A program made the translations under genes and the position numbers. Positions 1-14,150 of a stretch of DNA of 64,000 bases are shown here, piece by piece. The stretch covers positions 72,233,934 to 72,297,933 of the forward strand of contig NC_066313.1 of NCBI RefSeq assembly GCF_022539315.1. The letters run 5' to 3'. How positions within the stretch are numbered: the stretch's first letter is position 1; every line of letters starts with the position of its first letter. Source of the stretch: Serinus canaria. Taxonomy: Eukaryota; Chordata; Aves; Passeriformes; Fringillidae. The notes below the pieces were generated by a model. That model was not told the DNA's origin. It saw only the letters and a program-made list of their open reading frames with translations, and searched no databases.

Positions 1-299
1 TTTTCTGGATTTTCAGTCCAGAGCTGGGCTGATCAGTTTCAAGCAAAGCCACAGTCCAGAGATCTTCTCTGCCTCAGCTAGCTAAAAAAAGCTAAAAGCA
101 ATAGAGAGCTCTCTCCCACTGTCCATGCTGCAGTGAGAAGGAAAGATGAAGCTTTTATCTTTATGTTTTTGAATACAGCCACCTCAAACATTCCACCACT
201 TCTCCTTGTCCTCCCCTTCACTCTCAGATCTAGTTTTAAAGGTGCAAAACTTATTTCTGGGCTAAACAGATGAATACAATTCAGCATCATAAAGTCACA

Positions 300-750
300 C
301 CAGACATGGAGCAAGTCCAGAGAAAGGCAATGGAAGTGGTGAAGGGTCTGGAGCACAAGTCCTGTGAGGAACAGCTGAAAGAGGTTGAGCTACTCAGGCT
401 GAAAAAAAGGAGACAGCTGGAAGACTTTATTACTTTCTACAACAATCTGAAAGGAGGCTGTAGCCAGGTTGATGTTGGCCTCTTCTTCCAAGTAAGAAAT
501 GATAGAAGGAGAAAAAAGGGCTTCCAATTGCATGAGAGGAGGTTTAAATTGGATATCAGGAAAAAAATTCTGCATGGAAAGGGTTGTTAAACAGTGGAAG
601 AGACTGCCCCAGGAAGAGGAAAAATCACCATCCCTGTAGGTGTTTAGAAGACTTGTAGATGTGGTACTCTGGGGCATGACAGTGCTAGGAGAATGGTTGG
701 ACTCAAAGATCCTAAGGCCCTTTCCAACTGAAATTTTAATTCTATGATTT
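300..750 (+). mobile_element. CR1 LINE 3' fragment
   Basis: The end of a CR1 non-LTR retrotransposon. The open frame at 270-590 reads KAMEVVKGLEHKSCEEQLK, then KGGCSQVDVGLFF, a degraded form of the end of the CR1 reverse-transcriptase ORF that is common in bird genomes. It is followed by the typical tail: a 'GGTTGGACTC' stretch near 693, 'CCTTTCCAACTG' near 719 and the 3' repeat unit ATTCTATGAT at about 738-748. It is 5' truncated and carries stops after 590. It is not a host gene. Confidence 0.85.
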
Positions 751-3700
751 TTTTTTTTCCCAGAGGTCCCTGAAAACAAACATTTTTTGATGAACTTAAT
801 CATATTCCTGGTAACAAAATAAAAAATGTCATTTATGTCAAATAGATTTCCATTTTTTTATGTAGTAAGTAAGCTGATTGTTTCAGAGCTACATAAGTGA
901 TTTTTTTTTCCTAAAATAACCCAGAGAAATTAATAAAAGTTTCGGAATAGTGTCTACCTCAAACCAAAAAGTTCATTTATAATAATGTTACTGAGTTTAT
1001 TAAAAAACTGTTAAGCTTCATTAACTTATTACAGCTTACTTACTACGTATTACTCACAGCTGCTGTGTACAAAAACCATCATTAAGCCAGCAGACTTGTT
1101 TTATTTGTTGCTTGTTGTTGTAATTTAAAATGAAAAACTGAAGAATCTATTCTGTATCATTTCAATTTCTGCTTATACACAGTTCACTAAAATCTGTTCT
1201 CTACCAGATTTTTTTGATGATTCATATGTGGGGCCAGAGGACACTATAATTTTACAATCAATGTCAGAAGGCAAATCTTTAGAAATTAAGTTGTTAAAAT
1301 TGACATTACGAATTACAGTACTCACTGAAAGGCAATGTATTTTCAATATGTAATTTTATAACTGAATCTTACCTGTAGAGATTGCTCTGCAGGGAAAAAA
1401 AAAATTATTTGCCTTGCTAATTAAAGAAATTGACAATTCTAAGTTTATGCATGATACATGTGCTGTATAAATTTCCTGTGATCCCAGTTTTAGATAGATT
1501 GTTCATAAAACACAGAAATTCAAGGAACCCATTTTTGCACTGAAAGATAAACTAGTCTTCCTTTTACTTTCTTTAACATCTCAGTCTTTCTAGATCTAAT
1601 ACTGACTTAATTTTTTCATGAGAAAATCAGTGTTGGCCAAAGTAGCTAGAAGATGTAAAAACCCCTGAAAGCTAAAGCTGAATTTAAATAATTTCATTTT
1701 CTTAAGCAAAATCCTTTGTTTAACTTTCAGCTTTTCAGCACCAAATTTAGATTCTATTTTTGGTAGCAGCTTGAAAGAGTGAGATATAGGTGAAAATAGG
1801 AGACCACTTGTGTATGTGTATTTGAATTTTGTCAATACCAGAATTCAGATTCTAAATCTGAAGCAATAGCTAAATAATATGTAGCAGATGTAAGAGACAA
1901 ATACATATTGAATACATGTTGGAAAAAAAGGGCTGGAACAGTAGGAAAGACAACCAGCTAATGATGACACAACCTAAACAATGGAGGTGCTTACATTTTT
2001 TATTTAAAAAAATAGCTACACAGTGGACCAGATTATTTAGTAATTTTTCACCTTTAAATCTCCAAATCATGCAATCAGTACATGCAAAGAAATCCACTAA
2101 GTTAAGGGTATTAATCAAGAGTTTTCAGGATTGGGACCCTAATCAGCATTTTCTTGCTTTCTCACTCTTGCAGCATGTGTGCAGCTAATTAGTGTTTTGA
2201 CTGAGTCAACATATGAATGGTAACACCAATGAATCAAAGGAAAGTGTTCTCATTAGAATGTGGAGCTAGAGAAGTACTGCTTTCCAAAGTAAATATTATT
2301 CTCAAAAAATATTAAAGCAAATTGCCCTTTGCGGCACAATAAAATTTGTGTGAAGAGAAACATCTGGCAGAAATATATAACCTACTGTAGTCTAACATTT
2401 GGAATGAATTAATTTATTTAACTTTCTTAAATTGTTTTTTAAGCTTCTACATAGTTTACCCAGATTTAAATGTATCAGTATGTTGGGTTATATTTTATAT
2501 TCAACTTGTAATTCCTCTAAAATAATTTTATTCTGCACCTAACAACCCCTGGAAAATGGGATATGTTGTAGTTAAGAAACTTCAGGCAAGGTTTTAGACT
2601 TTGTGTACAGTAGCACATTTCATCACTAAGTGTTTTATAAGTCTTCCAACATCTGGAGGCACTAAAGTGCAGGTGTCCCAGTGCTGACAAGAAAATTTGC
2701 CTTACAGTAGGCAAGAGAAAAAAATAATGATCAGGAACTTAATCTAGAGTTTCTTCATTGTATCTTTAATGTTTATAGTATAAGTATTTCCACTCCTTTT
2801 ATAGTCAATGGAAAAAATGAGCCATAGTCCAGGTTTACTCCACTGGAACAATATTGGATGCCTTTGTAAAACCAAAATCTAGAATTTGTATCTGAAATAC
2901 ACACCTACACTGATGATGTCTGTCTTTCCTTAGATTAATAGTACCATGACTGGTAAACTTTGATGAAAAGATGAGATAAAAAAGTGACTCTGGTTTTTGA
3001 CATTGTTGTGAAACGTGCTCAGAACGGTCACACATTTTTTTATCATGTCCTTGCTGGACTCATAAAAATATTTAGTTCATACAGATCATAAAGATACCAG
3101 CACAAATGCTGAATAGATGTCTGAAGTGTTAATACACAGTAACAGTTATGGAATGCAAATAATGTAGAATAATATAGACGCCGAAGAGATGCCAAATCAA
3201 CCACCTGAATTTTATATCTGATCTTCTCAGCATTTCTAACCTGAGCCTGCAATTAGCCCGCTGCCCACTTCAGAAGCAGGGCATGTTGCTTGTCTATCTC
3301 TGTTGTATGAAGCAATGTTTTTATGAATTAAGCACTGGTTTGTGATCCTCTAAGTACCAAGAGAAAAAGAAACAGAAGAAACTTTTATTTAAAAGAGAGA
3401 ATGATTGGTTGAGACAGAAGAGAGAAGTACAGAAAAATTTATATCCAAAATAATCTAGAAAGCCAAACAAAGCAACACTTTCTAGACCCACCTGCTCTCT
3501 CAATGCCCAAGGAATGTTAGATCCATCTGTTAATTGGAGATAAAGGGAAGTTACTTTGAGGAAAAGAACTGCAAGCTTTAATGTTGTCTCATTAAGAAAA
3601 CTACATTACAAATTTCACACGAGGACAGTATCTATAACATATAAATTAAAGACTTGATATAACCAGCGTATGTACAAAGACATCATGAAACTTCATATGC

Positions 3701-4723
3701 CCATCAGAGTGGTGGCATATTAGTTAAGTGTATAAGTGTTCTGAGCTCTTTTTCCTTGGAGTGGGCATAGAGCAATATGTTCAGATGTTGTAAAAGTTCT
3801 ACTTTAAAGCTGCTTCTTTGAGAGGAATGACAGGGAGTAAAATAACAATATTACATTAAGTAGAATTTTTCATCTATTATATTTTCTTTTCCTATTAAAT
3901 CAGTCATCTGTTTTCTTTACAAGTATGAAAAAACATTCCGTCTTGCTAACAAAGCTCAAGAACCACAGAAGTTTCTCATCATTCAAAAGATACATATAGT
4001 AAAATATTTCTTCAAAATAATTGTATATGCCCAGATTCTAAATTACTTTTCATCCAACAAAATTCCTTTCATTTGCTCTGGGCAGCAAAGAAGGAAGTGA
4101 ATGTGTATTTTCTCATAGTTGTTCTCTATCAGGCTGCTCTGAGTTCTGCAGCCAGCCATGCGAGAAAATGAATAAGCATGACATTGATAAAGCAGCTGTG
4201 ATACAAGAATTTAAAGGTAAAAAATCCATGCATCCAGTTGTAAGGTAATAATGTTGCTCAAGGACATGCCAGTGGATTAAATCCTATTATGCATATACCT
4301 ACAAACATACATACATATGTATAATGTTTTTTTTTTCTTTTGATGACCATAAAAAACTAATTTAGTGCATACAATTTTGTGCTCTTTTCACTTTAAAAAA
4401 TATTTTGAAATATATTCCTGGAAGCAAATTTGGTCTTCTGATAGTATTCCTCTGTTGATGTGTGCATGCTGAATAGTCAGTGTATACAGATAGATATAGA
4501 ACATAAAAGTAGTGTTGTTGTCTACTCCAAAGTCTGTTTAGTCAGCAGAATTCCAGCACTTTGTATGGGCTCTGGAGACAGAGCATTCTTTATTTTGATC
4601 TGAGTATCTAGCATATACAAACCTTACTCAAATTATTCTTCCTAGGAACATGAGTGATTTCTTCAGGAATTGTGCAGGTTTTGAGGTTATTTTTATTCTG
4701 GTTTGTGATAATTTGACCTTGAT

Positions 4724-4865
4724 CATAGAATCTTGGAAATTTTAGGGCTGGAGGAGACCTCTAAGATATCTAGTCCAACCATTAATCTAATGTTGCCTAA
4801 TCTATCAATAAACTGTGTCCCTAAGCAACCATCCCAGTCATCTTCCCACTCCCCATCTCAGAAGT
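4724..4865 (-). mobile_element. CR1 LINE 3' tail
   Basis: On the + strand it starts ATCATAGAATCTTGG, then GGGCTGGAGGAGACCTCTAAG and CTAGTCCAACC. This is the reverse complement of the CR1 3' UTR with its terminal ATTCTATGAT unit. It is truncated after about 140 bp. Confidence 0.8.
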
Positions 4866-7319
4866 CCTAAGGAGCACTTTGAAGTCACTGAAGTAGTGTG
4901 AATAGTTTGTTATGGGCATCTTTGGTAACAGTAAATACTTTTAGCAGTGTATGACTTTATGTTCAAGCATGTTTTGTGTTCTAATCAAATTACATGAATC
5001 AGAAGAATATTTGATGTGAATACATAGTCTGTTTTTTCAGGCATTGGTTTGTTTTGGAGCTAATTTTGTCATGCTTTGAATATTCTGAACAAATTTATGT
5101 ATTTGAGTAATTTAAAAGTAAGGTAGTGATGTTTTTAATAATTTATTGGGTTGTATTTATTGCTAGTGTGCTTGTTATGTCTTGGCATCAGGAACGTGAC
5201 TGCATGAGACAGAAATGAGGAAAAGAGAATACATATTTAAAGAATTTTTCTATCTGAAACACACCCCTTCCCCCAAATATGATGCTGAAAATTCTGTATG
5301 AAAATATCACCTATGCTTAATGACTTGCCTGTTGTAGAGAAGTTCTAGAAGTGCAATTTCTCAACTCAGGTGTTTCCTTTAAAATGGCTGATATAGAACA
5401 ATAATTGTAGATGAGGGACTGTATAATCTTGTGGGGGTTTTTTTGAGCACATTGTAAGTAATAAATAGAATATGTCTGGCAAAGTGATTTAACTAAATAT
5501 TGCAGCAGGCTCTCTTGAACAATTCTGATAATTTCTTTGCTGTTTTCTGACAAGTGAGGGACAGGTGTAGGACTCTTAATCTCACAAAAAAGTTGCCACC
5601 CTTCAATGAACTGTTTGTATACACAGCTGATTCCACAAAGCACGGCAGAGCAGTGTTTCCAAATGACAGTGATACAACAAACAGCATTATGTTATTAGTT
5701 AGTGAGGGAAATGTCCAATACTGTAGGAACACATGCATGATGGAGCACTGGCTGCTGCTCTTGGAATGCAAAGCAGAGCAGCTTCTGATGCACAATGTAC
5801 TCACCATCATTGGCTTTTCTGGGTGTTATGTAGAATTTGTGCTGTACTCCTAAGGTCTTGCAGGGATTCATTTATTAAGCTTTTGAAATTGAGGCATATT
5901 TCTGGGAGTGACATTTAGAATTCTGCATGGCTATCATATTCCCTACTAAAAAACATTAAAAGTTTAAAAAATAACAAATAAATAGCATCGAAAGGAGGTA
6001 AAAACGCACACAGCTGTTTTATCCCAACTTTAGGATGAGCTGTGTGTGTTGATCACTCAAGATCAGGTTCTAGATGTTTAGAGGGAGGAAGAAATTTTTA
6101 AAATTCATTAGTGTCCTGTCTCAAAGTCTTTTCACGTGCCAAATCGTAATTCTTGTGCCTAAAATTGTATTATTGCCACAGCTGCACTAGAACCTTGAAG
6201 ACTTCTCAGTGCAGAGGTTCATTCTCACGTAAGTTTCCCTCTTGTGCTAGCTCTAAAGCCCCAGAACTCTTTGTAATTTTTGCTCTCAGACCACCCCAAA
6301 TCCGTATTCACTGAGGCTGCAGCTCTGGGACAGGTAAGCAATGCAGAACTGCTAAAGAGAGGGAGCAAAACATCTGGGTGAAACATGTCCCTGTGACCAC
6401 CATAATTATCTTCACGTGAAAATGGCATGAGTGAGAAAGAGGATCAAACATTAACAGTCAAAAGATCTTTCTCATTTCCTTACTCAAATGTTACTCTCAG
6501 TCACTTAACTGATACTCCTGTACTTAAAAATATTATCACTTCATTGTCACCTGAACAAGTATTTAATCCTTTTTTTTTTTTTTTCCTTTCTTTAAAATTC
6601 TAACACAGACCCTTGCAGCTTGGTGAGATTTCATTCCATTACAGAAAACTGCTTTTCAGTATTTTGGTGGGTAGTGCAGTTTCACTGGAAAATTCTGATC
6701 CAGTGGCAGTTCACACATTCCATTGGCATATACTGGTTGGAAAAAACCTTTCATCATAAAAAAACAGTAACTGCTGGGTGTTTCTGGTCTCATTTTCTAC
6801 AAACCTGCCATATTCCCTTGGGTCTTTGGCCTTTGGATCTTGTGACTTTTTTTTCCCCTCTTTAATATTGATCTGTCTTCCAAACTCCTTCCTGTCCTGT
6901 GATTATCCATGATGAAATGTTCATTTATCAGGCATCCTGGCTATCAGACAGCTGAGCTAAGATACAGCCTTGGTTCTGTATCTGCTGGGCTATTTGCGAG
7001 GTCACCTGTCAAATTCAACTTCTCATCTCTCGCCTTTGTGACCAACAGTCAGCATTTCCTCACAGCATCTCCTTTCCCATCTTAACATGATCTTGGGGAA
7101 CACCAGACTTCTCTCCTGATTTGTCACAATGGTACCAAGTATCATAAGCAGCTCAAGAATTCAGAAAACTATGAAGTCTGGGAAATGTCAAGACAGACTC
7201 TCAAAATGTTTTAGGTTGCAAACCACAAAGGACAAAACTAAATAGCTTTTGTGTAACTTGTCTTTTAAAATCTCACTGGTATTTACTCTGCACTCTCATA
7301 AAGCAATCTGTTCTGGACC

Positions 7320-9130
7320 ATAGCTATCACTTCTAGTAAGCTTTTCTTCATGCCTAAATTAATCTCCCTTTCCAAAGTTGAAGCTTGTTACTACTTGCAC
7401 TACCCATAATAGACATGAAGAATATTCTTTCTGTTCCTCTCTGCAGTTACCTTCTGTCATGCCTTTCCTGTTTTAGACTGATTTTAGCTTCTATTACTTA
7501 TATGTTTCATTACAAGCCATATTTAAATCATCATCTCAGATTATTTTTTTTGTTATCTCCCCCTCTATTTCTTCTAGACAATCCAGATACTTTGGGGATT
7601 CTAGTTCCAAAATCAAATTTAATGTTGCAGGGTAATGCATCTTAAAGCCAGCTACAGCAGAAAGATTATTTACATGTTTACAGGGTATGTTATCTTTTTT
7701 AATAAGTTGTCCAGTCTTTTCCTTTCCTACATGGCATAGAAAACTCCTGTTCAACTTCATAAGCACAAAAGCCCCCAGATGTTTTATTTCTTGCAGGCAA
7801 TTATTCTAGAGTCTGGACTTGTGCCATTGACTACTTCTGCCTGAGTGAAGTATTTTTCACTTCTCTTTGGGGAAATTAATTCCGTTTTTGCAGAACATGT
7901 ATTCAATATGTTCTGGTCAGTTTGAATTTTAGTTCTGTGAGCAAAAATGCTTTCTGTTAGCTTCACCTTGCCAATGCCTTTCTATTTCATAACTTCACAT
8001 TTATTAAAACTATGCCAAAATTGCTTACTAAGGAAAATACTGATTCGGCCAACAGTAGATTCCCAGGAATCACAAATCTGTATATTCATGTTTATAAGGG
8101 AACCATTTTCCTCTCTCTCAGTATATTGCTTAACAGGGAACTGTTTTCATCTCTCTGGAAATATCTGGCCAACTGGTTTTACTAATTAAGAGTAACTTAA
8201 TTTAGACTGTTTTAAGTCATCTTATGAGAATTTAGAGAACATTATGTGTCAGAAGCTTCACTAAAGCTTTTTTTTTCTGTTAAACAAATAAAATCTTGTT
8301 TTGCCCCTTTGTCCCCCATAGAAATCTGCTTTAAAAAAATTATTCACTCTAACTCATCATCACTTCTACTGACACTTGCAGTTTTTTGTTTGCTGGTATA
8401 TTCCAGTGTTTTTTCTAGAAATAAGTATTAGTCTGACTGATACATATAGTTTTCCAGCTTTTTCTACTTTCCATTTTTCAAGGATAGATAGGTGGCTTGT
8501 TTGGTTTTTTTTCACAGTCTCCAGAATCCCATTCATCATCCTTGAGGTTTTCAAGTGCCTTTGAAATTGCTTCAGCAAATTGTCTGTACTCCCTGAATTT
8601 CATAATTTTGGAATGATTTAAAGCCAACTAACTAATGGGTGTGTTCCCTAACCTGCTTCCTTTCTTCTATCTTGAATGCATTGATGTTTATGTTATTAAC
8701 ATTATCTGCCTGATTACATCCAACTCTGTTAGTGAAGACTGAAGCAGTAAATGCATTAAATGTTAAAGTTTTCTGAGTGATAATGACTTGATAGCTTTTT
8801 TGCCTGTTGACTAATGGAGCAGCTTTCCTTTGTCTTCCCTTTGCAGTTAATGTTCTAACTGATCTTTTTCTTTGTTTACCTTGCATGTTTCTTCCTAGTT
8901 GTTCTCAATGTGTGCCTTCACTTTTCTCAGTGTGTGCTTCTATCTGTTTTCTTTTGCAAGGTCTATGTCTTCTTGTTCTCTGTATTGTGTAACAAATTAT
9001 TATCAGTCCAACCAGAGAGATTTATGAATAGTCTGCATTTTACTATATTACTTTCCCAAAAGATATTTTGTTTGTTGGAGATTGTAATTTTCCCTGATTT
9101 TATTTTTCAGGCCGTGTTTCTTAGATGTGT
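7320..9130 (-). mobile_element. Ancient degraded CR1/L3-type LINE
   Basis: Scattered segments match, in order and orientation, my memory of old amniote CR1/L3 LINE sequence read backwards. The part at 7330-7480 resembles the end of the reverse-transcriptase ORF. The part at 8440-8600 includes CAGAATCCCATTCATCATCC. The part at 8640-8850 includes AGTGAAGACTGAAGC and ends in the Pol region. The pieces between are less clear. All reading frames are broken. The pyrimidine-rich short + strand frames here are the antisense of this element. Age and subfamily need a repeat-library search. Confidence 0.5.
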
Positions 9131-9457
9131 GTAAGAATTATCTTGATCTGTTCAGTCTTTCTGGTTTGTCAGTGGTGCAATAGCCCCCATCTTTCTTTCC
9201 TCATTGCTTTAACAATCAGTAATAGAAAACAGGATAGTCACATATAACAAGTCATATAATTTTATATATTTTTAGAATATGTAAACAAAGCTGTAATATT
9301 AATGAAGTTTCAGACAAATTTCCTGTCTTCATTTAGTCATAAATGTAGATAGAATATTTATGTCTCTTGATGTATAAAACATGATGATCAAATAATAAAC
9401 AATCCTTATAGCCTCCTTCTTTACAAGTATATTATCCTAACATTGCAAAATAATAGA

Positions 9458-9535
9458 ATGGGGTGGTTTAGTGGTGGACACTGCAGTTCTGGGTTAATGC
9501 TTGTACTTGCTGGTCTGAGAGCTGTCTTCTAACAG
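9458..9535 (+). mobile_element. Probable CR1 3' tail fragment
   Basis: Contains GGTTTAGTGGTGGACACTGC, then CTGGGTTAATGCTTG, resembling the CR1 3' UTR stretch 'tttagtggtgga...gggttaatggttgg'. Short and diverged, without a clear terminal repeat. Confidence 0.55.
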
Positions 9536-12500
9536 ACAGAATTACAGGACTTCCCCAAATCTTCACAGACAGTAAACATCTCAAAATTTTGGGGTACTGG
9601 AATTTGAGTCTTCAGGATTCTCAGTACTATTCAGTGATGCAAAGTACCCTACATTATTGTCAGAAATGCTAACTATTTTACTACTATTTCCATATCTTCA
9701 GCTCTCAGTCCTAAATAATATAACATAAATTTCAATCTATCATCTGAGAACACAGCGTCCCACTATAGCTTAACTATATTGTAGTACTTTGAAACAGATT
9801 CTGTACAATACTCAATCATATGAGCATGTGTGATGATATTACCCATTATATGGATGGGTAATATTTTATATGGAGTCTGCCAGCATTTCTGTTATTGAAA
9901 CACACAGGACTCAGAAGTAGACCTTTCCTCTAAAATGGAGCCATTTTTGTATGATGTTGAAGCTGGTCAAGTTTTTTTACAAAATACTATGCTGTTAGTA
10001 CTTATCCAGTAATCTAGTAGATCTGGTCTTAGATTGGATACCTTTAAATAGCATCAGCAGTCTAACCTGTTCACTCAATTAAATGCACCATTTCAAAGCA
10101 CTGTTTAATTGCTAACTATTGCTGTAACCATGACTGACAAGTGATTTGTACACTGTATTATTTATTATCGCAAAGTAAGAAAACTAGAATTTTTTTGTTC
10201 AGATTTGAGGACATTCAGTGAAAGCAAATCTTCTAAATCTGCAAATCATCTTTAAAACATTAGATCAAGAAACTTAAGTCTAAAGAAGCAATTAAACACC
10301 AAACATGGTAGTTAAGCAGCAACCTCAATGGGCTCCCACATTAAGATCTGACACACAAATTGCAGTGTGATGTGTGACAGACTGATGAAGCATAATATTC
10401 TGTATCAACCTGTAAACTGACAGACATTCTTGATACAAGTGAGTGAATAGGCTTTGTGTGTCCAGCAAACAGCTGTCTTTCATGTGATGCCAAGAAGTCA
10501 AGTTCTGTTGAATAGTAATATTCTTAGATGACTCATTGACAAACCTATCTTTGATAGCAAATACCAGAAGCTGGAGAAAACTTCACTGTCTACCTTCAGA
10601 ACTGTAATCTGAAAACATGCCATTTAGCTGGTACCTAACTCTACAGGCACTGCAGTTTCTAAATTCACAAAGGTGCTCAAAAAGTGTACTTCCATAAATA
10701 TGTGGGAGCACTTCAATTTCTAATGTTTCAGCTTTTAACTGTGTGACAACATGCAAAAATTAGAGGACCCCATGCCAAAATCTCATGGATCCTCATTCTC
10801 ACAGTGTGCTGGATTGATCTCAGCACAAAATACTGTAACAGCCCTGGCTTTTCTTGGAGTCTTCCAAGGAGCTGATAGTCTTATTTTGTGTACTAAACTG
10901 TAACACTGAACAGAGTATAAAAAATTCAGCTGCACTTGCTTTCTACCTGAAGGAATTAGATACGTTTATTTAATACTTTTTAATGCATTCAGCATGAAAA
11001 TATAAGCTGCAACTCAAGCAGCTTTGAAAACTTTTCACAGTCTCTTCTCCAAAGTAGATTTCTTTCCTGCTTTTTAAATAATAGAACAAAACTCTTCTCA
11101 CTCTTAAGCCAAATAATTGATTTCCTTCAGATAAGTGTACTTAACACATTATTTGAGAATGCCGTATGTGGGGTTTTTTTTCTTTTGTCAGCATTTGATC
11201 CAGGATCTCTCTGACTAGCTGAGGTTTTTCCTTCCTGGGAAGACATAATCACTGAGTTCCATAAATGCACAACATGAATGAATTTCCTGTGTGTTTCACA
11301 GTGAAGGATCAGACGTAGTACAGCACAACAAAAAACATCAAGGGCCAATAACATCAATAAACAATGACTTCTTATCACTATGACCAGTATGAGATTCTAA
11401 GCTCAGTCTCCCTTCTGGCCTTTGATATCAAACATTAGCAACTGATTATGTGATAAAAGAGAAATAGGTGATCGCACAGAACATTGTTTTTCTCAGAGGA
11501 ACTTAGAAACTGTTACTGGGTAATTTCTCTTCTGGTGTGAAAACTATTATGTGTGGAGCATTAGTGGAACTAGGCTATTTATTCTGTCCCATGCTGTACT
11601 GGAAGGCACTTTGGGACACAGATGAATGCCACAACCTTGTGCCACTTCCACATTAACAATACATTATGTTGTGTGTTATTTTCAACTGATGCTCAAAAGT
11701 AGCTCTCAAAAATTTTTTAGAACTTTAGCTTTTAATAATAAATAATCTTCCTAAGGTGAGACAGATGTGCATATCAAAAAAGGTGTTACTCTGAAGAATA
11801 GGGTGAGCTGTTTTCTCCATCTTCCACTGAAGAGAGAAGTCTCTGCTGGCTCAAGTGCTGGTAAAACTCAGACTTCTCTTCAGATTCTAGCTAAGTTAGA
11901 AAGACCAGAGAACATCAGTGTACAAAAAGGTTTTTATTCACCTCCAGCCTGCTTGGTTTTTATCCACCTTCAGCCTGCTGCTTAGAAATCTTTCTGTAGA
12001 GCTGGCTCAACTTTGTATACAAGCGTTCTTAAAAATTGAAGTGTTATTATTTAATAATATCTGGATTCCTGCTTTCATGTTTGCTTTCCTAGGTGTTTTG
12101 ATCATAGACCTTCTGAGGAAAATTAACTTTATTTTTTGGAAAAGGGAATTGCTGCATACCTGGATTTTATCCTAAATTCAGGAAATTAACTGGTCATGCA
12201 GCCAGACACAGAAAAAAAAAATCTGGAATCTTAATGTGTATGGAGATGCAGGTATTTAGCATACTTTATTTTAGGTGAATTTTTGGTAATAAAGATTTAG
12301 TTCAGAAAGTTGTTTGAAGTGGAAATATTTCTGCAGTGGAAATAGTTTGCTAGTAAAAGTACTTTAAAGTCAGCAAAGTACTGACTTTTCACTGCAGTAT
12401 TGCTTTTCTATGGGAACTGTTCTATGGGAGTATATCTATTTCTATGGCATAAATTTTAAAAAATCATGTCATTATGGTAGATTATTCTTTAGGAAAAAAT

Positions 12501-14120
12501 GTATTGAATTAGTAGTGTGTTGCATCCTTACTGTAAGAATGGAAAATGGGTGTTATTAAATTCTTAAATGGATGGTAACAGACCTGTATATCAAGCTACA
12601 CATATTTATTGACATTAAAAGCAAATATATTACTGGTAGATATAAAGATATTTAACACCTAAAGGTTCCCAAACAGTAAGGAATTCTGTAAAATATTGTT
12701 CCCTTTTTTATTTCCTCTCCCCTCCCCCAGTGTATTAATTAATAGAAGTTTTCTTTGTGGTGATTGAAGACCTTTGAGCTAGGCAAACTCAGTATTAATC
12801 CACCTAGAACTGAACACAATTGAATTTTCAGACTGCAAGAGTGGGATTCATCTTCTCTAATTGTAGTAAAGTAGCTAGAAGTGTGTCTATTCAATTGCCT
12901 CATTTAGGCTCAGGCTAGTTCATAAAGGAAAGGAATTCCAGAGTTCAACTCTTCCCATCTTAGGGTGGATGGTTGCCATAATCAGAATGAATTGTGTGAG
13001 TGTGAACTGTGGCTTGCACAGTTAAAGCATTAATTTTTTTTAATTATTCAGTAACCTTAGATTTGCCTCAGGGATAAAATATGAGGAGGTGCCTGTCTAA
13101 TTATCCAAATAGATGGGGTAGGTGAAGTGTTTGACTTCTGTATGGCTAAAGTAAGATGAAATGAATTCTGCTTTAAACTTTGAAAAAGTTACATTTTGGC
13201 AGTTATTGTCTCATTATTTTGAAACTACAAATTACAATATTATTCATATAAAATATTATTTACTTTATTTTTCCCCCATTCCAGTACACTGTTAAGAAAG
13301 AATACAGATGCACTGTTGTCTTAACTGCCCATATAAACTAAGCCATACAGTAGTACTTATTTGTTTACTTATTCATTATTGAAAACTATTGATTTGGTGT
13401 AACAGCAAGTTATAAATGATGCATAAACTGTATCAACAGATAAAAGGCAGAATAAAGTCAGAACTTTGTAATTTTAGAGTTGTGTTATTATTTATTGTGG
13501 GTTTAGAAAAGTAAAAACCAGTAAAGCCCATGAAGCAGGGAACATAAGACTTGAAATAGAAAAAAAAATTATTTTATATGGATTTTTTTCTGGCCTGTTT
13601 TCATTACTCCTCTGAGTCCTTTTTTGTGTTTGCCATCTATAAAGACATATGACTGTAATATGAGTGCTCACAGACCTGTGTCTGCTTAGTGGAATGGTTT
13701 ATGGTATGGTGCATTTTTCCACAAAAAATATATATGGGTGTCATCTTTTCTCATGTAGATGAAAGTTTTCTAAGCCCATATTTTCAGTTGATCCACAATG
13801 ACTCTTATGATGCTACTTCTTTTTTCATGCTTCCTAAAGGACCCATGATTATGGCTCATGCTGTACAGAAAGCCAACTGGAACCAAACCATGCAGCAAAA
13901 TGTCAGGTGAAAAAAAAAATTGAAAAATTCTCATAGGATAGGAATAAGTCAGAGAATCTAAAGAAATAGTTGTTTAAAAAATGTTCTGATACTCAGCTTC
14001 ACATAGGTAATGCTCATTGAAGCTTCTGAAGCAAACTTCTGAAGTGCTGTTCCTCGTACACGTGCTCTGGTTTTGAGCCTCCCACTATGGGATTAGTTGC
14101 ATCTTTATTTTAGGGTAGCA

Positions 14121-14150
14121 TTAAGATATATTAAGATATATTAAGGTATA
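14121..14150 (+). repeat. Three tandem copies of a 10-bp unit
   Basis: TTAAGATATA occurs twice, followed by TTAAGGTATA. Confidence 0.95.

Noticed and set aside
270..590. 106-codon frame with a protein-like Lys/Glu-rich sequence
   Set aside because: It is the degraded end of the CR1 reverse-transcriptase ORF, followed by a CR1 3' tail.
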